Part shown: positions 7,885 to 16,456 of the stretch, piece after piece
How positions within the stretch are numbered: the stretch's first letter is position 1
Layout of the letters: each line of letters begins with the position of its first letter
Assembly: GCF_007860105.1 (NCBI RefSeq)
Contig: NZ_SJPU01000001.1
Location: forward strand, 1,718,118 to 1,782,117
DNA length: 64,000 nucleotides
From: Allorhodopirellula heiligendammensis
GTDB taxonomy: Bacteria; Planctomycetota; Planctomycetia; Pirellulales; Pirellulaceae
Direction: 5' to 3'
Notes under the pieces: generated by a model
What the model was told of the DNA's origin: nothing
The model's input: the letters and a program-made list of their open reading frames with translations, nothing else
Databases searched by the model: none
Program-made: the position numbers and the translations under genes

Positions 7885-8924
7885 ATCGCCTCACTCCACA
7901 GAGCCGCCGCACCGTCAAGCGTGCTTGGCGGATGGCGGGACTCGTCAAGACGGCCGTTGATCGTCATTGCTCACAGCAGGAAAAGACGCTTCGAGTCCCA
8001 TCGGCGGATAAGGTGAAGCGATGGCAACGTTTGATATCAGTCGCTAGGTCACGTCAATATCACGGTGCTGAGCGATCGCTTGGCAAGCGTATGCTTGACG
8101 CTCTGAACGATCTTCAACGCGAAGTCGATGACGCCATTTATGTGGCAGCCGCGTCGATGGCTCCACGACGTAGCATTTCGCTAGCTGGTGTCACAGCCGA
8201 CCTGTTGGCGATCGAAGCTGAGTTTCCCGCCTGTGATTTTGACTTTACGAAGAAAACCATCGCGGTCACCACTGAACCCATCGAGATCGAGTACACCCAC
8301 CTCGGTGCCTTCCGAATCGAACTGGAGCTGAAGTATCTGGGACAGTCCTGTCCCTACCGCGTGGTAGCAGTTGATCCAAACCCAACGACCAGCTGTGACT
8401 CGACGACTCATCCGCATGTTCAGTCGGAAACGCTGTGCGAAGGCGAAGGCCACGGGCCGATCAAGTTGGCTCTGACTGAAGGACGACTGCATGACTTCTT
8501 CACTGTCGTGAATCAAATCCTGCACACCTACAACCCACACAGTGCCTACACAACGCTGGGTGACTGGTCGGGCACCGAGTGTCGGGACTGCGGCAGCACG
8601 GTTGATGAAGACGACCTTTGCTCGTGTGATCAATGTGACGCCCAGATCTGCAGCGGTTGTACGTGCTCATGTGACGGTTGCAGTGAAACTCACTGCGACG
8701 ACTGCATGACGAAGTGCGAAGGCTGCCAAGACTCATTCTGCGGAAGCTGCATTTCAAGCTGCGACCGATGTAACAAACCCTTTTGCCAAGACTGTCTAAC
8801 GGAGGAGAAATGCGATGATTGCGTTAACGAAGAAGAAGGGGAGTCGACGTCGGATCCCAGCGAGGAATCGTCAGAGCCTGCGGTTCACGCCCTATGCGTG
8901 GGCGAAACTGCTATTCCTGCGTGA
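7881..8924 (+). CDS. E2-like (UBC-fold) domain fused to tandem Cys-repeat zinc domain
   Basis: 347 residues. Residues 1-95 are basic and helical. Residues about 100-230 carry an E2 pattern: strands [25 protein letters not shown] at 177-180 (equivalent of HPN), candidate active Cys186 in ETLCEGE, a helix [21 protein letters not shown], then LGDW. Residues 234-314 hold 22 cysteines. Four copies of CxxCxxxxCxxC start at C249, C264, C279 and C294, exactly 15 residues apart, flanked by further CxxC pairs; this could bind several zinc ions in a RING- or treble-clef-like way. The acidic/Ser tail overlaps the JAMM gene by 110 bases. Interpretation: a conjugating enzyme with a built-in E3-like module. 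The E2 call rests on motif order only. Confidence 0.72.
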   Translation: MNRLTPQSRRTVKRAWRMAGLVKTAVDRHCSQQEKTLRVPSADKVKRWQRLISVARSRQYHGAERSLGKRMLDALNDLQREVDDAIYVAAASMAPRRSISLAGVTADLLAIEAEFPACDFDFTKKTIAVTTEPIEIEYTHLGAFRIELELKYLGQSCPYRVVAVDPNPTTSCDSTTHPHVQSETLCEGEGHGPIKLALTEGRLHDFFTVVNQILHTYNPHSAYTTLGDWSGTECRDCGSTVDEDDLCSCDQCDAQICSGCTCSCDGCSETHCDDCMTKCEGCQDSFCGSCISSCDRCNKPFCQDCLTEEKCDDCVNEEEGESTSDPSEESSEPAVHALCVGETAIPA

Positions 8925-9465
8925 CCTGGGAAACACCGAGGTCGGAATGTTCGGTATCACCAGTCCCGACGATCTCCTGTTGATCGAGTCGGTCGCGATG
9001 GTTCAGCAAATCTGCACGCCTGTTACGGTGTCGTTCGATGACGCCGCAGTTGCGGACTATTTCGATGATCAGATCGACGAGGGGCACACGCCGGAAACGT
9101 GTGGACGAATTTGGCTGCACACGCATCCCGGCTCGTCACCGCTACCCAGTGGCACGGACGAAGAGACATTTCAGCGTGCCTTTGGCTCTCCGGACTGGGC
9201 CGTGATGTTCATCGTCGCACGCGGCGGCGCCACTTACGCTCGGCTGCGAATGAACGTCGGTCCGGGCTGCAATAAGCGGCTTGCCGTCGAAGTTGACTAC
9301 GACACGGAATTCCCGGAGGCGGATCAAGATCTTTGGGAATCTGAGTACGAAGCCGCTGTCACGGTTCATGATCCGTTTACTCGGCGTCCGAGGACACTGA
9401 GCAGTGATCCCTTTGAGTGGCGGGATGACACCGGCTGGTCGGAAAGTGAATGGGTGGCATCTTGA
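8815..9465 (+). CDS. JAB/JAMM metalloprotease (deubiquitinase-like)
   Basis: 216 residues, start set by GGAGGAG 6 bases upstream. The JAMM motif is intact: Glu42 (TEVGMFG), His102-x-His104 with Pro105, Ser112 and Asp115, i.e. HxHx(10)D in WLHTHPGSSPLPSGTD. Family members cleave isopeptide or C-terminal extensions of ubiquitin-like proteins. Here it likely trims the modifier's Ala-Ala-Ser tail and/or removes conjugates. The start lies 110 bases inside the upstream gene and the end overlaps the E1 gene by 16 bases. Confidence 0.88.
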   Translation: MIALTKKKGSRRRIPARNRQSLRFTPYAWAKLLFLRDLGNTEVGMFGITSPDDLLLIESVAMVQQICTPVTVSFDDAAVADYFDDQIDEGHTPETCGRIWLHTHPGSSPLPSGTDEETFQRAFGSPDWAVMFIVARGGATYARLRMNVGPGCNKRLAVEVDYDTEFPEADQDLWESEYEAAVTVHDPFTRRPRTLSSDPFEWRDDTGWSESEWVAS

Positions 9466-10157
9466 ATACCAACCAAGATCGTTTCGAACGTCAAGCGAGT
9501 CTCGTTCCGCGAGATCGTATCCGGGAAACCAGCGTCACGGTGATCGGCGTCGGAGCGATCGGTCGTCAAGTCGCACTGCAACTCGCTTCGATCGGCGTCA
9601 CGAAGTTGCAATTGATTGACTTCGACACCGTCGAGCTGACCAACGTGACCACGCAAGGCTACCGGGCCGATGAGATCGGGCAAGCCAAGGTGACGGCAAC
9701 GATGTTGGAAGTCGAACGCATCGATCCGTCGATCGAGATCGATTTCATCATTGACCGCTTCCGCTCAATGCACCGCGTCGGTGACGTCGTGTTCTGCTGC
9801 GTCGACAGCATCGCGACGCGGGCAACGGTGTGGCGATGCCTTCAAAGGCGGATCCAACTGCTGATCGATACCCGGATGAACGGCGAGACGATTCGTTTAC
9901 TGACGGCTGAGCCCAGCAAATCACGTCACCGTTACGAATCGACGTTGTTCGCCCAGGGTGACGCTCACGCAGGAACCTGCACAGCAAAATCGACAATCTA
10001 CGCAGCATCCATTGCCGCGGGCTTGTCCGTCCATCAATTCACACGCTGGCTACGCGACATGCCACTGGACAGCGATTTCACCTTTAACTTACTCGCCAGC
10101 GAACTGAACGTCGCTGGCGAATTCACATCTTCCATTCAGGAGAACACATTTGCATAG
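9450..10157 (+). CDS. E1-like activating enzyme (ThiF/MoeB family)
   Basis: 235 residues. Rossmann ATP-binding motif VIGVGAIGRQ at about 31-40, then LIDFDTVELTNVTTQG (DxDxVExxN), the typical ThiF/E1 adenylation signature. Cys177 in AGTCTAKSTIY is the likely thioester cysteine. Shorter than canonical ThiF (~250) but complete for the adenylation fold; no rhodanese domain. Role: adenylate the C-terminal glycine of the upstream modifier and pass it to the E2-like Cys186. It overlaps both neighbours, consistent with one translational unit. Confidence 0.88.
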   Translation: MGGILNTNQDRFERQASLVPRDRIRETSVTVIGVGAIGRQVALQLASIGVTKLQLIDFDTVELTNVTTQGYRADEIGQAKVTATMLEVERIDPSIEIDFIIDRFRSMHRVGDVVFCCVDSIATRATVWRCLQRRIQLLIDTRMNGETIRLLTAEPSKSRHRYESTLFAQGDAHAGTCTAKSTIYAASIAAGLSVHQFTRWLRDMPLDSDFTFNLLASELNVAGEFTSSIQENTFA

Positions 10158-10545
10158 TGCAATCACACTCGGCATTACGGCCGAAAGCTCACATGGACAG
10201 TCAGGCCCAGCCGTCCGAGTGTCCGTGCCCCTGGACGCTCAGGCCAGCAATGACGCGATTCTTGCTGCTGTCCGGCGTTGCCGGATGCTGGCAGAACAAT
10301 CACTTCCGAACGAGCCGCAGCAGCGAGAGACCTCGCCAACCGCACCGACCCACCAACCATCGGTGAAACGCTTTGCGACAGAAAAACAAATCAACGCGAT
10401 CGCGGTCATGTCAAAGCGACAAGGCATCACGCTCGACCGCACGCTTCACGATCGGTTTGGTGTTTCGGCACTCTCAGCACTGACCATCAGCGAGGCGTCC
10501 ACGTTGATTGATGAGCTGAAGGGCAAACAACCCGCGTCGAAATAA
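10150..10545 (+). CDS. Last gene of the ubiquitin-like operon, hypothetical (131 aa)
   Basis: TTG start at 10150 with CAGGAG 7-8 bases upstream, overlapping the E1 stop. The N-terminal half is variable. A proline/threonine linker leads to a C-terminal helical module (FATEKQINAIAVMSKRQG..., then RFGVSALSALTISEASTLIDELK). This module resembles a short helical domain seen at the ends of some phage recombination/replication proteins, but I cannot name it. Function is unknown. Confidence 0.65.
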   Translation: MHSAITLGITAESSHGQSGPAVRVSVPLDAQASNDAILAAVRRCRMLAEQSLPNEPQQRETSPTAPTHQPSVKRFATEKQINAIAVMSKRQGITLDRTLHDRFGVSALSALTISEASTLIDELKGKQPASK

Positions 10546-10562
10546 CGTTCACCTCACCCCGA

Positions 10563-10613
10563 CTCACGAGCCCAGCCGGATCACATCCGGTTGGGCATCG
10601 TGAGCTTTTTTTT
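10563..10613 (+). terminator. Strong intrinsic terminator ending the operon
   Basis: CTCACGA (10563-10569) pairs with TCGTGAG (10598-10604). An inner 11-bp arm GCCCAGCCGGA/TCCGGTTGGGC (one G-U pair) encloses TCACA. A T8 run follows. It is the strongest of the five hairpins and marks the end of the unit. Confidence 0.85.
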
Positions 10614-10656
10614 AGCTATCAGCCAAATGTGTTTGCACGCCCGATCGAGGGCAGAA

Positions 10657-10833
10657 TCATTGACTGAGTACCCGGTCGGGATCGTCCGCAGGTCTTCGAA
10701 TCATCCGATACAGAATGAAAAGAGGCAGTACATAGAACGGAACCGAGAATGTGTGCTTCCAGCTGAGAAAAGCGTCAATTGACATTCCGTGGGTGGTGAA
10801 GACCCCAAATCCCTGGCTCCACATACCGTCGCG
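10657..10833 (-). pseudogene. C-terminal remnant of a membrane protein
   Basis: The minus-strand frame reads ...GMWSQGFGVFTTHGMSI, then KHTFSVPFYVLPLFILYRMIRR and a short polar end. The hydrophobic segment followed by basic residues looks like the end of a real membrane protein. Its upstream part is missing because, at about 10833, sequence of the TerB-type gene begins on the other strand. No family is recognised. Confidence 0.35.
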
Positions 10834-12734
10834 ATACAATTGCATCGCTACGGCCCTACTGGCCCAGCTATTACGACTGTTCTCCCTCTCAACGATACCA
10901 GTATCTCCGATGGCTTGCCTCAGGAAGAAAGGACCCTGACGTCGAACTTGGTTTCGTATTTATCTACTTCTACGGGCTTGAACGACGCGTATTGGTGGAT
11001 CGGGCGGATCTCTTGCCGATCGCCGATGAGATCATGCGACTGCTGACGATCTACGGCCACTCCAACTCCTTTCGACGCTACGGAAGTTCATTGCTGTGGA
11101 TGGCAATTTACTTGGCGTCGCAGTCAGGAGCATTGCCAGTAAAGGAGCTTACGAGCGCGATTAAATCAACTAAGACGTGGACGGACGATACGTTGGGCAT
11201 TTGCCTTGGCATTTTGCAATCGAAGTCAATCTTGCTACCACCTCGACTTGCCCGGATGATTGCTGGTCGTGACGTCCGGTCGTCGTCAAGCGTGATCGTG
11301 AGTCGCCATGAGGAAGAGTTCAATAAGCTCTTCAAGATGAAGTATCAGGAGCGTTGCGGAAAAGGCATTCAGATGGACGCCGGTAAGCGACCAAAGCGGA
11401 TTGATTATTATCCCGCGAGCGGCAGCCTGCTGCGCAATTTGCACTCGGCGAGTTTTCCGGAGATTCCGCCCCGACCTGATGTGCTCAGCAAGTCAGCCCA
11501 AGTCAAACCGCTTATCGTGATCTGGGAAGAATGCATCGAGTCGCTACGCACATTCAGTCGGGCGAAGAAGAAAGCCGACGACGTACTGACGAGCGACGTT
11601 TATGAATCGCTCCCTCTCGAGTTACGAAATGGTGCGCATCCAGAGGAAGAGGCCTGGCTCAATGCTTGGGAGTCCAATGTTGACGCGGATGATTGGCCAA
11701 TCATTCCGGTAAGCGAACTCGCCAAAATCAAACAAATCGAATGCCGCGACCGATTAACGAAAACTCAGTGCAATCGCATCCTAGCCACGGCCGACATAAT
11801 CGGCTTCGGCGTTGAACCGGACGCTCGCATCACCGGCAAGAACTACCGTTGGGACGAGAAGGTTACCTTGTTCTTCCACGACGGCAAGCTTTTGGATGAT
11901 CCGACTCGCTACGCTGCGGCATCGGTGTTGCTTCGACTGGGAGCGAGTATCGCCGAGGCTGACGGAAGCGTAGACGTTGAAGAACTTACTTTCATCAACG
12001 AACATCTCCAAGGGCAGTTCAATTTAACTGAAGCCGAGTCGAAGCGGCTGGATCGACTCCAGTATTTGTTGCTGCACTCACGTTCTGGCGACAATGCAAT
12101 CAGCAAGACGTTGGCTCAAAAGCTTCCGTTGAAACTTCGTCGACTAGTTGGCGAGTTCTTGGTTGGAGTTGCCGCGAGCGACGAGGTAATTTGCAAAGCG
12201 GAGTTGAAAGCTTTGCGAAGTGCGTACAGGTCGTTGGAACTGGATCCCACGGAACTCGATCGCTTGGTGCAACAGCATACCAAGGAGCGGGAAGCCAACG
12301 ATGCGGAACCGGAGGAATTACATCTCGATCTAGATGCGGTGTCGAAGATCATGGCCGAGACTAGCCAAGTCGCGACATTACTCCGCGATGCAATGGCCGA
12401 CGGAGACGATGATATCGATGATGAACCTGACAGCGAACCATCGGAGCCTGTGACGGAAACCGACACTCCAATTCTGGCGGAGTCCGATTCTGCGGAGAAA
12501 AGTGAAGGCTTTGACGGTCTCGATTCGCGTTACGCTCCGCTGCTCCAGGCGGTATTGCAGCAGCAAAACTGGACTCCTGCGGACTTCCGGACTCTCGCTG
12601 ACCAGCACGGACTGATGCTAAGTGGTGCCGTTGAGGCCATTAACGAATGGTCTATGGACAAGTGTGGGGATTGGCTAATCGAAGAGGGCGATCCATTTGT
12701 AATTCACGTAAATTTGCTTGAGAGTTTTGGATAG
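10833..12734 (+). pseudogene. TerB_N-domain protein, N-terminus truncated
   Basis: Readable in one frame from about 10833 although the first usable start is the TTG at 10992. The region before it still encodes family sequence (YWPSYYDCSP, LASGRKDPDVELGFVFIYFYGLERR), typical of TerB_N, so the 5' end is lost rather than mis-called. Residues after 10992 include a TerB-like helical domain (LLRLGASIAEADGSVDVEEL) and an acidic linker, then a C-terminal module ending SMDKCGDWLIEEGDPFVIHVNLL. In intact loci this protein accompanies a BrxD-like ATPase and a helicase, as here. Without its start it may be poorly expressed or used from 10992. Confidence 0.65.
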
Positions 12735-12737
12735 ACA

Positions 12738-14054
12738 ATGATTCCGAATCGTGAACGTGCCGCAGTGCTTCAATCGCTTTCTGCCGGGGTGGTTCCCGCC
12801 ATTGGGCTTCAACACATTCAAGTTGGCCGGCTGAAGGAAGTAGATGCCTTGGTAAACGACCTGAAGCTGGTCGAGGAGAAAGGTGCATCAGTTCGCTTCA
12901 TCGTGGGGCGTTTTGGCAGCGGGAAAACGTTTTTTCTGAATCTGATTCGAAACGTCGCGCAGACGCGAAAGTTCGTCGTCGCCCAGGCTGACGTCACCAC
13001 GGAGAGGCGGTTCCATGGCTCGGGCGGGCAGTCGCAGTCGCTGTACAGCGAGTTGATGCGGAATCTGTCGACACGTTCCAAACCCGACGGCAACGCTCTT
13101 CAAAATGTCATCGAGCGTTGGGTTGGCGAGATTGATCACTCGATCCGTGCCACAGGCGACGGTACGGAAGAAGACGTCAAGAAAGAATTTGTGCGAGTCC
13201 TTCGTCCGCTTCAGGATCTGGTTAGCGGTTTTGATTTTGTCAATGTTATCACGAAGTATTACGAAGGCTACACATCTCACAACGAAGCACTTCAAGCCAA
13301 TTCGCTTCGCTGGCTCCGCGCAGAATACACAACAAAGACGGAAGCAAGGCAGGATCTTGGTGTCCGATCGATTATCGACGATTCCGGGTTCTACGACTAC
13401 CTAAAGCTGTTCGCCGGCTTCGTTCGTTTGGCCGGCTACGCGGGATTGCTGGTGAATGTTGATGAGCTAGTGGTTCTGTCCCATCGACTCTCGAACACGC
13501 AAGCCAGAAACAACAATTACGAGGCGATCCTCCGAATCATCAACGATTGCCTGCAGGGACGCGCGGAGGGAATTGCATTTTTGTTCGCTGGTACTGACGA
13601 ATGCCTAGAGGATCCAAGACGAGGGCTCTACAGCTACGAAGCGTTGGCGACTCGCTTGGCACCGAACCGATTCGCCGACGAGAAGCAACAAGATTATTCT
13701 TCACCGGTGATCAAGTTAGACAATCTAACGCCAGAAGACTGCTTAGTCTTGCTGATGAACATCCGACGTGTTCACGCCGGGAAACACCCAGAAGAGCATT
13801 TCATCCCGAAGGAAGGACTGATTGAGTTTCTGAAGAACTGCCAATCGAGAATGGGAGCGAATTACTTCCAAACCCCGCGAGAAACGATCAAGGACTTTGT
13901 GAGCCTGTTGAACATTTTGGAGCAAGATCCTAGCCGTGGATGGGAGGAACACCTTGGAAAGCTGACTTCTGGAGCGACAAAGCAAGGAACAGAAAATAGT
14001 TCTCCGGACGTTCCGACGCCTGGCAATGACGATCTAACAGAGTTTCGACTGTGA
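12738..14054 (+). CDS. BrxD-like ATP-binding protein (BREX-type ATPase, DUF2791)
   Basis: 438 residues. Walker A VGRFGSGKTFF at about 55, Walker B GLLVNVDELVVL at about 235, followed by AILRIINDCLQGRAEG and LFAGTDE; this order is typical of DUF2791/BrxD P-loop proteins linked to anti-phage systems. It starts 3 bases after the TerB gene and overlaps the helicase start, so the three form one operon. It appears intact. Alone, with truncated neighbours on both sides, it is unlikely to give full defence activity. Confidence 0.82.
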   Translation: MIPNRERAAVLQSLSAGVVPAIGLQHIQVGRLKEVDALVNDLKLVEEKGASVRFIVGRFGSGKTFFLNLIRNVAQTRKFVVAQADVTTERRFHGSGGQSQSLYSELMRNLSTRSKPDGNALQNVIERWVGEIDHSIRATGDGTEEDVKKEFVRVLRPLQDLVSGFDFVNVITKYYEGYTSHNEALQANSLRWLRAEYTTKTEARQDLGVRSIIDDSGFYDYLKLFAGFVRLAGYAGLLVNVDELVVLSHRLSNTQARNNNYEAILRIINDCLQGRAEGIAFLFAGTDECLEDPRRGLYSYEALATRLAPNRFADEKQQDYSSPVIKLDNLTPEDCLVLLMNIRRVHAGKHPEEHFIPKEGLIEFLKNCQSRMGANYFQTPRETIKDFVSLLNILEQDPSRGWEEHLGKLTSGATKQGTENSSPDVPTPGNDDLTEFRL

Positions 14055-14992
14055 GTTCTTCGGAAGCGTTTGGGCTTTTGGCTCCGCCTATTCAACGTAT
14101 CTTATGGGACATGCGTTGGCGTTCGCTTCGTCCCATTCAAGAAGCTTCAATTAAAGAGGTTCTGCAGAGCAATGCGGATTTGATCATTTCTGCGAACACC
14201 GCGTCAGGGAAGACGGAAGCGGCATTTCTTCCCGTTCTTTCAAGCCTTTACGCGGACCAGCGGCCTTCGATCCAAGCAGTCTACGTCGGTCCTCTGAAAG
14301 CGCTGATCAATGATCAATTTCGCCGGCTTGAAACACTCTGCGAACGAGCCGAGATCGCCGTGCATCGCTGGCACGGTGATGTTGATGCAGGACGAAAGCG
14401 ACACTTGATTCAGAACCCGAGCGGGGTTCTGCTGATCACGCCAGAGTCGATTGAGTCATTGCTACTCAACCGAACCTCGCAAATCGCGAACGTGTTTAGG
14501 CATTTGAGTTTTGTTGTAATCGATGAGATTCACTCACTCGTCGGAATTGAACGAGGTACTCACTTACGAAGCCTTCTTTGGCGACTTCGTCGCCAGACGG
14601 AGCGGGACTTTCGTTTGATCGGACTGTCGGCAACGCTTGGAGATGCTTTTCCAGTCTACCAAGATTGGATGCGTCCGGACCACGATCGTGAAGTAAAGCT
14701 GATCGAAGGGAGCACGGAGGCAAAGCGATTACTCTACAAAATCCATGGCTTTCTCAGCCCACCGCCAAAGCCCGACAACGAAGACGATGAAGCTCCGTCG
14801 CTTCCCGTTGGCATCAGTGAAGCGATATATCGCCATTTTGTTGGGAAGAAGAATCTGATTTTCGCCAACAGCAAGTCGGATGTCGAGCAGTTTGCCGATG
14901 CATTAAATTTCCACTGCCGAAACGACGGAAGGACCGATGAGTTCTTGGTCCACCATGGGGCATTGAGCAAAGGTAACTGTTCACGGTTTTAA
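14051..14992 (+). pseudogene. DEAD/DEAH-box helicase, truncated by an insertion
   Basis: GTG start overlapping the ATPase stop. RPIQEASI (Q-like motif), Walker A SANTASGKTEA, motif Ib region LLITPES, DEIH box (VVIDEIHSL) and motif III LSATLG are present, so helicase domain 1 is complete. The frame enters domain 2 (KKNLIFANSKSDVEQFADAL, FLVHHGALSKG) and is cut at about 14972. There GTAACTGTTCACGG, an IS66-type element end, begins and a stop follows 18 bases later. The remaining C-terminal half is not found elsewhere in the window. The protein lacks most of domain 2 and is almost certainly inactive. Confidence 0.82.
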
Positions 14993-15223
14993 AACTGATA
15001 TTCGCGGATTCGGCGATGTCGGTTAGAATTCTACGCCATGAGCACTGGGAACGGATGTCCGGAATGTGAACGCTGGGAGCAACGCTTCAATGAGTTGGAG
15101 ATGGAGGGCACCAATAACAAAATCAAGACGCTCCAACGACAATCCTACGGCATTCGTGATCGCGAATACTTCGAACTACTGCTTTATTCGCTCCATCAGA
15201 AAAAGTACGCTTTAGTCGGATGA
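14973..15223 (+). mobile_element. Nested IS remnants: IS66-type end joined to ISL3-type transposase tail
   Basis: Starts with GTAACTGTTCACGG and a promoter-like stretch. The 61-residue frame at 15038-15223 opens MSTGNGCPECERWEQRFNELE, like the zinc-binding start of IS66 TnpC. It then switches to NKIKTLQRQSYGIRDREYFELLLYSLHQKKYALVG-type sequence, the C-terminus of ISL3/IS204 transposases. The join therefore fuses pieces of two different IS families. This block interrupts the helicase gene. Confidence 0.6.
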
Positions 15224-15471
15224 GCCATGTTTCCGATGACGTTCATTTTGACGTATACGGTGTCCATAGACTCAGTATTGCAAACGAATACACCACAGTG
15301 GAGGAGGAGTTAGCCGTAGAGATCTCATTCGGGGAAAGAATCCATGTAAGTCCAAGGTTTGACGGGTGGGAGCCATTCGTTAAAAAACTGGCGACTCAAA
15401 CCCGTGATCTGGGCAGCTTGCGGCTGCCCGTCACATTCGCTCCACCCACCAAACACATGGAATGAAATCTC
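15224..15471 (+). ncRNA. IS110 left-end region, candidate bridge RNA
   Basis: About 250 bases directly upstream of an IS110-type transposase start. An open frame runs through it but matches nothing I know. IS110 elements encode their bridge RNA in the noncoding end next to the transposase. A clean hairpin GGGCAGC-TTGCG-GCTGCCC (15411-15429) lies about 45 bases before the transposase start. Assignment is inferred from position; loops were not matched to target sequences. Confidence 0.3.
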
Positions 15472-16186
15472 ATGAAGATTCTCGCACTGGACCTCGGGAA
15501 ATTCAACTCCGTTTTGTGCCTTTTCGACTCGAAAACTCGCAAAACGCAGTTTGTCACGACACCCACTACGAGAGAACACTTCGGTCTCATCTTCCAGGAC
15601 ACCAAGGCCGATTTGGTCGTCATGGAGGCCTGCGGCCCCTCGGGGTGGATCAATGATCTGGCATAACATCAAGGGCATGAAACACTCGTCTGCTCCACCA
15701 ACGAAGAAGCCTGGCGATGGGCCAACGTCAAACGGAAAACTGACCGAGACGACGCTCTCAAGCTCGCTCGGATGGCCGCCATGGGTGAGCTCAAAGGCGT
15801 TCACACACCGACGCTGGAAAATCGTGAGTTCCGATCGCTCGTCAAATACCGCAAGACCCTCGACGGACGAATCAACAAAACCAAGAACGCCATCCGTGCG
15901 TGGTTCGTCAACCACGGGATCGAGATCGCAACCGGCGAGAAAGCCTGTTACTCCGGTCGCGAGCACATCAACTCGTTTCGCAAACCCCTGGCTGACTGTG
16001 GACCTGACGAACTTTGGAAAGGAGAACTCGACATCGAACTGACCATCCCTCGATTCGCTGACGGAGCAACTCACTGGTGCCGTCAAGAAGCTCGAAGCGA
16101 TCGGCAAGAATGACGAGCGCGTCAAACGAATCCAAACGATCCCCGGAGTAGGACCACGAACCGCTGAAATCCTCGTCGCGTGTTTC
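15472..16186 (+). pseudogene. IS110-family transposase pseudogene
   Basis: Starts MKILALDLGKFNSVLCLFDS (RuvC-like DEDD start), with EACGPSGWINDL. An in-frame TAA falls at 15664-15666. The same frame continues EEAWRWANVKRKTDRDDALKLARMAAMGELKGVH. A frameshift near 16045 follows, after which KRIQTIPGVGPRTAEILVACFD, the Tnp20 helix-hairpin-helix-like motif, is read in another frame. The 3' part with the catalytic serine domain is missing; the sequence ends where repeat 16183-16411 starts. Clearly inactive. Confidence 0.85.
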
Positions 16187-16411
16187 GACGTTCTGTTGGA
16201 CACGAAAACTGCCATCGTCACGCACTCACCACGAGCCATCGAGGCGGGCCAACATCATCGCTTCGCTCAACTCACCGCGGTCATGAATAAAACGTCGAAG
16301 CAAATCCCATACGTTCGATCAAGACACCACCCATCATCAATCGGCCTTCTTGAACAAAGCCCTTGAACATCGGCTCGTACCTCGCGATGTCAAAGGCTTA
16401 CTGGTTATCCG
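16183..16411. repeat. 229-bp direct repeat, copy 1 (second copy 21728-21956)
   Basis: The two copies have the same length and differ at only a handful of bases. Both end in CTGGTTATCCG, which is similar to an attC outer box (reverse complement CGGATAACC). In both places a minus-strand cassette gene follows immediately to the right. No protein family is recognised in either strand. It may be a duplicated cassette end with a degenerate attC. Confidence 0.7.
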
Positions 16412-16456
16412 TTTGTCCAGAGCGGGCAGGACCCGCAGACCATGCCCTGGCACCAG

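Noticed and set aside
10591-11046. Short plus-strand frames around the joint at 10.6-11.0 kb
   Set aside because: They run through the terminator or lie out of frame with the TerB_N coding sequence, which explains the region better.
11908-12466. Ser-rich minus-strand frames within the TerB_N gene
   Set aside because: Mirror frames of acidic coding sequence with no independent support.
15220-15465. 81-codon frame between the ISL3 remnant and the IS110 transposase
   Set aside because: No family match. The region is better explained as the noncoding left end of the IS110 element, though a real small gene cannot be excluded.
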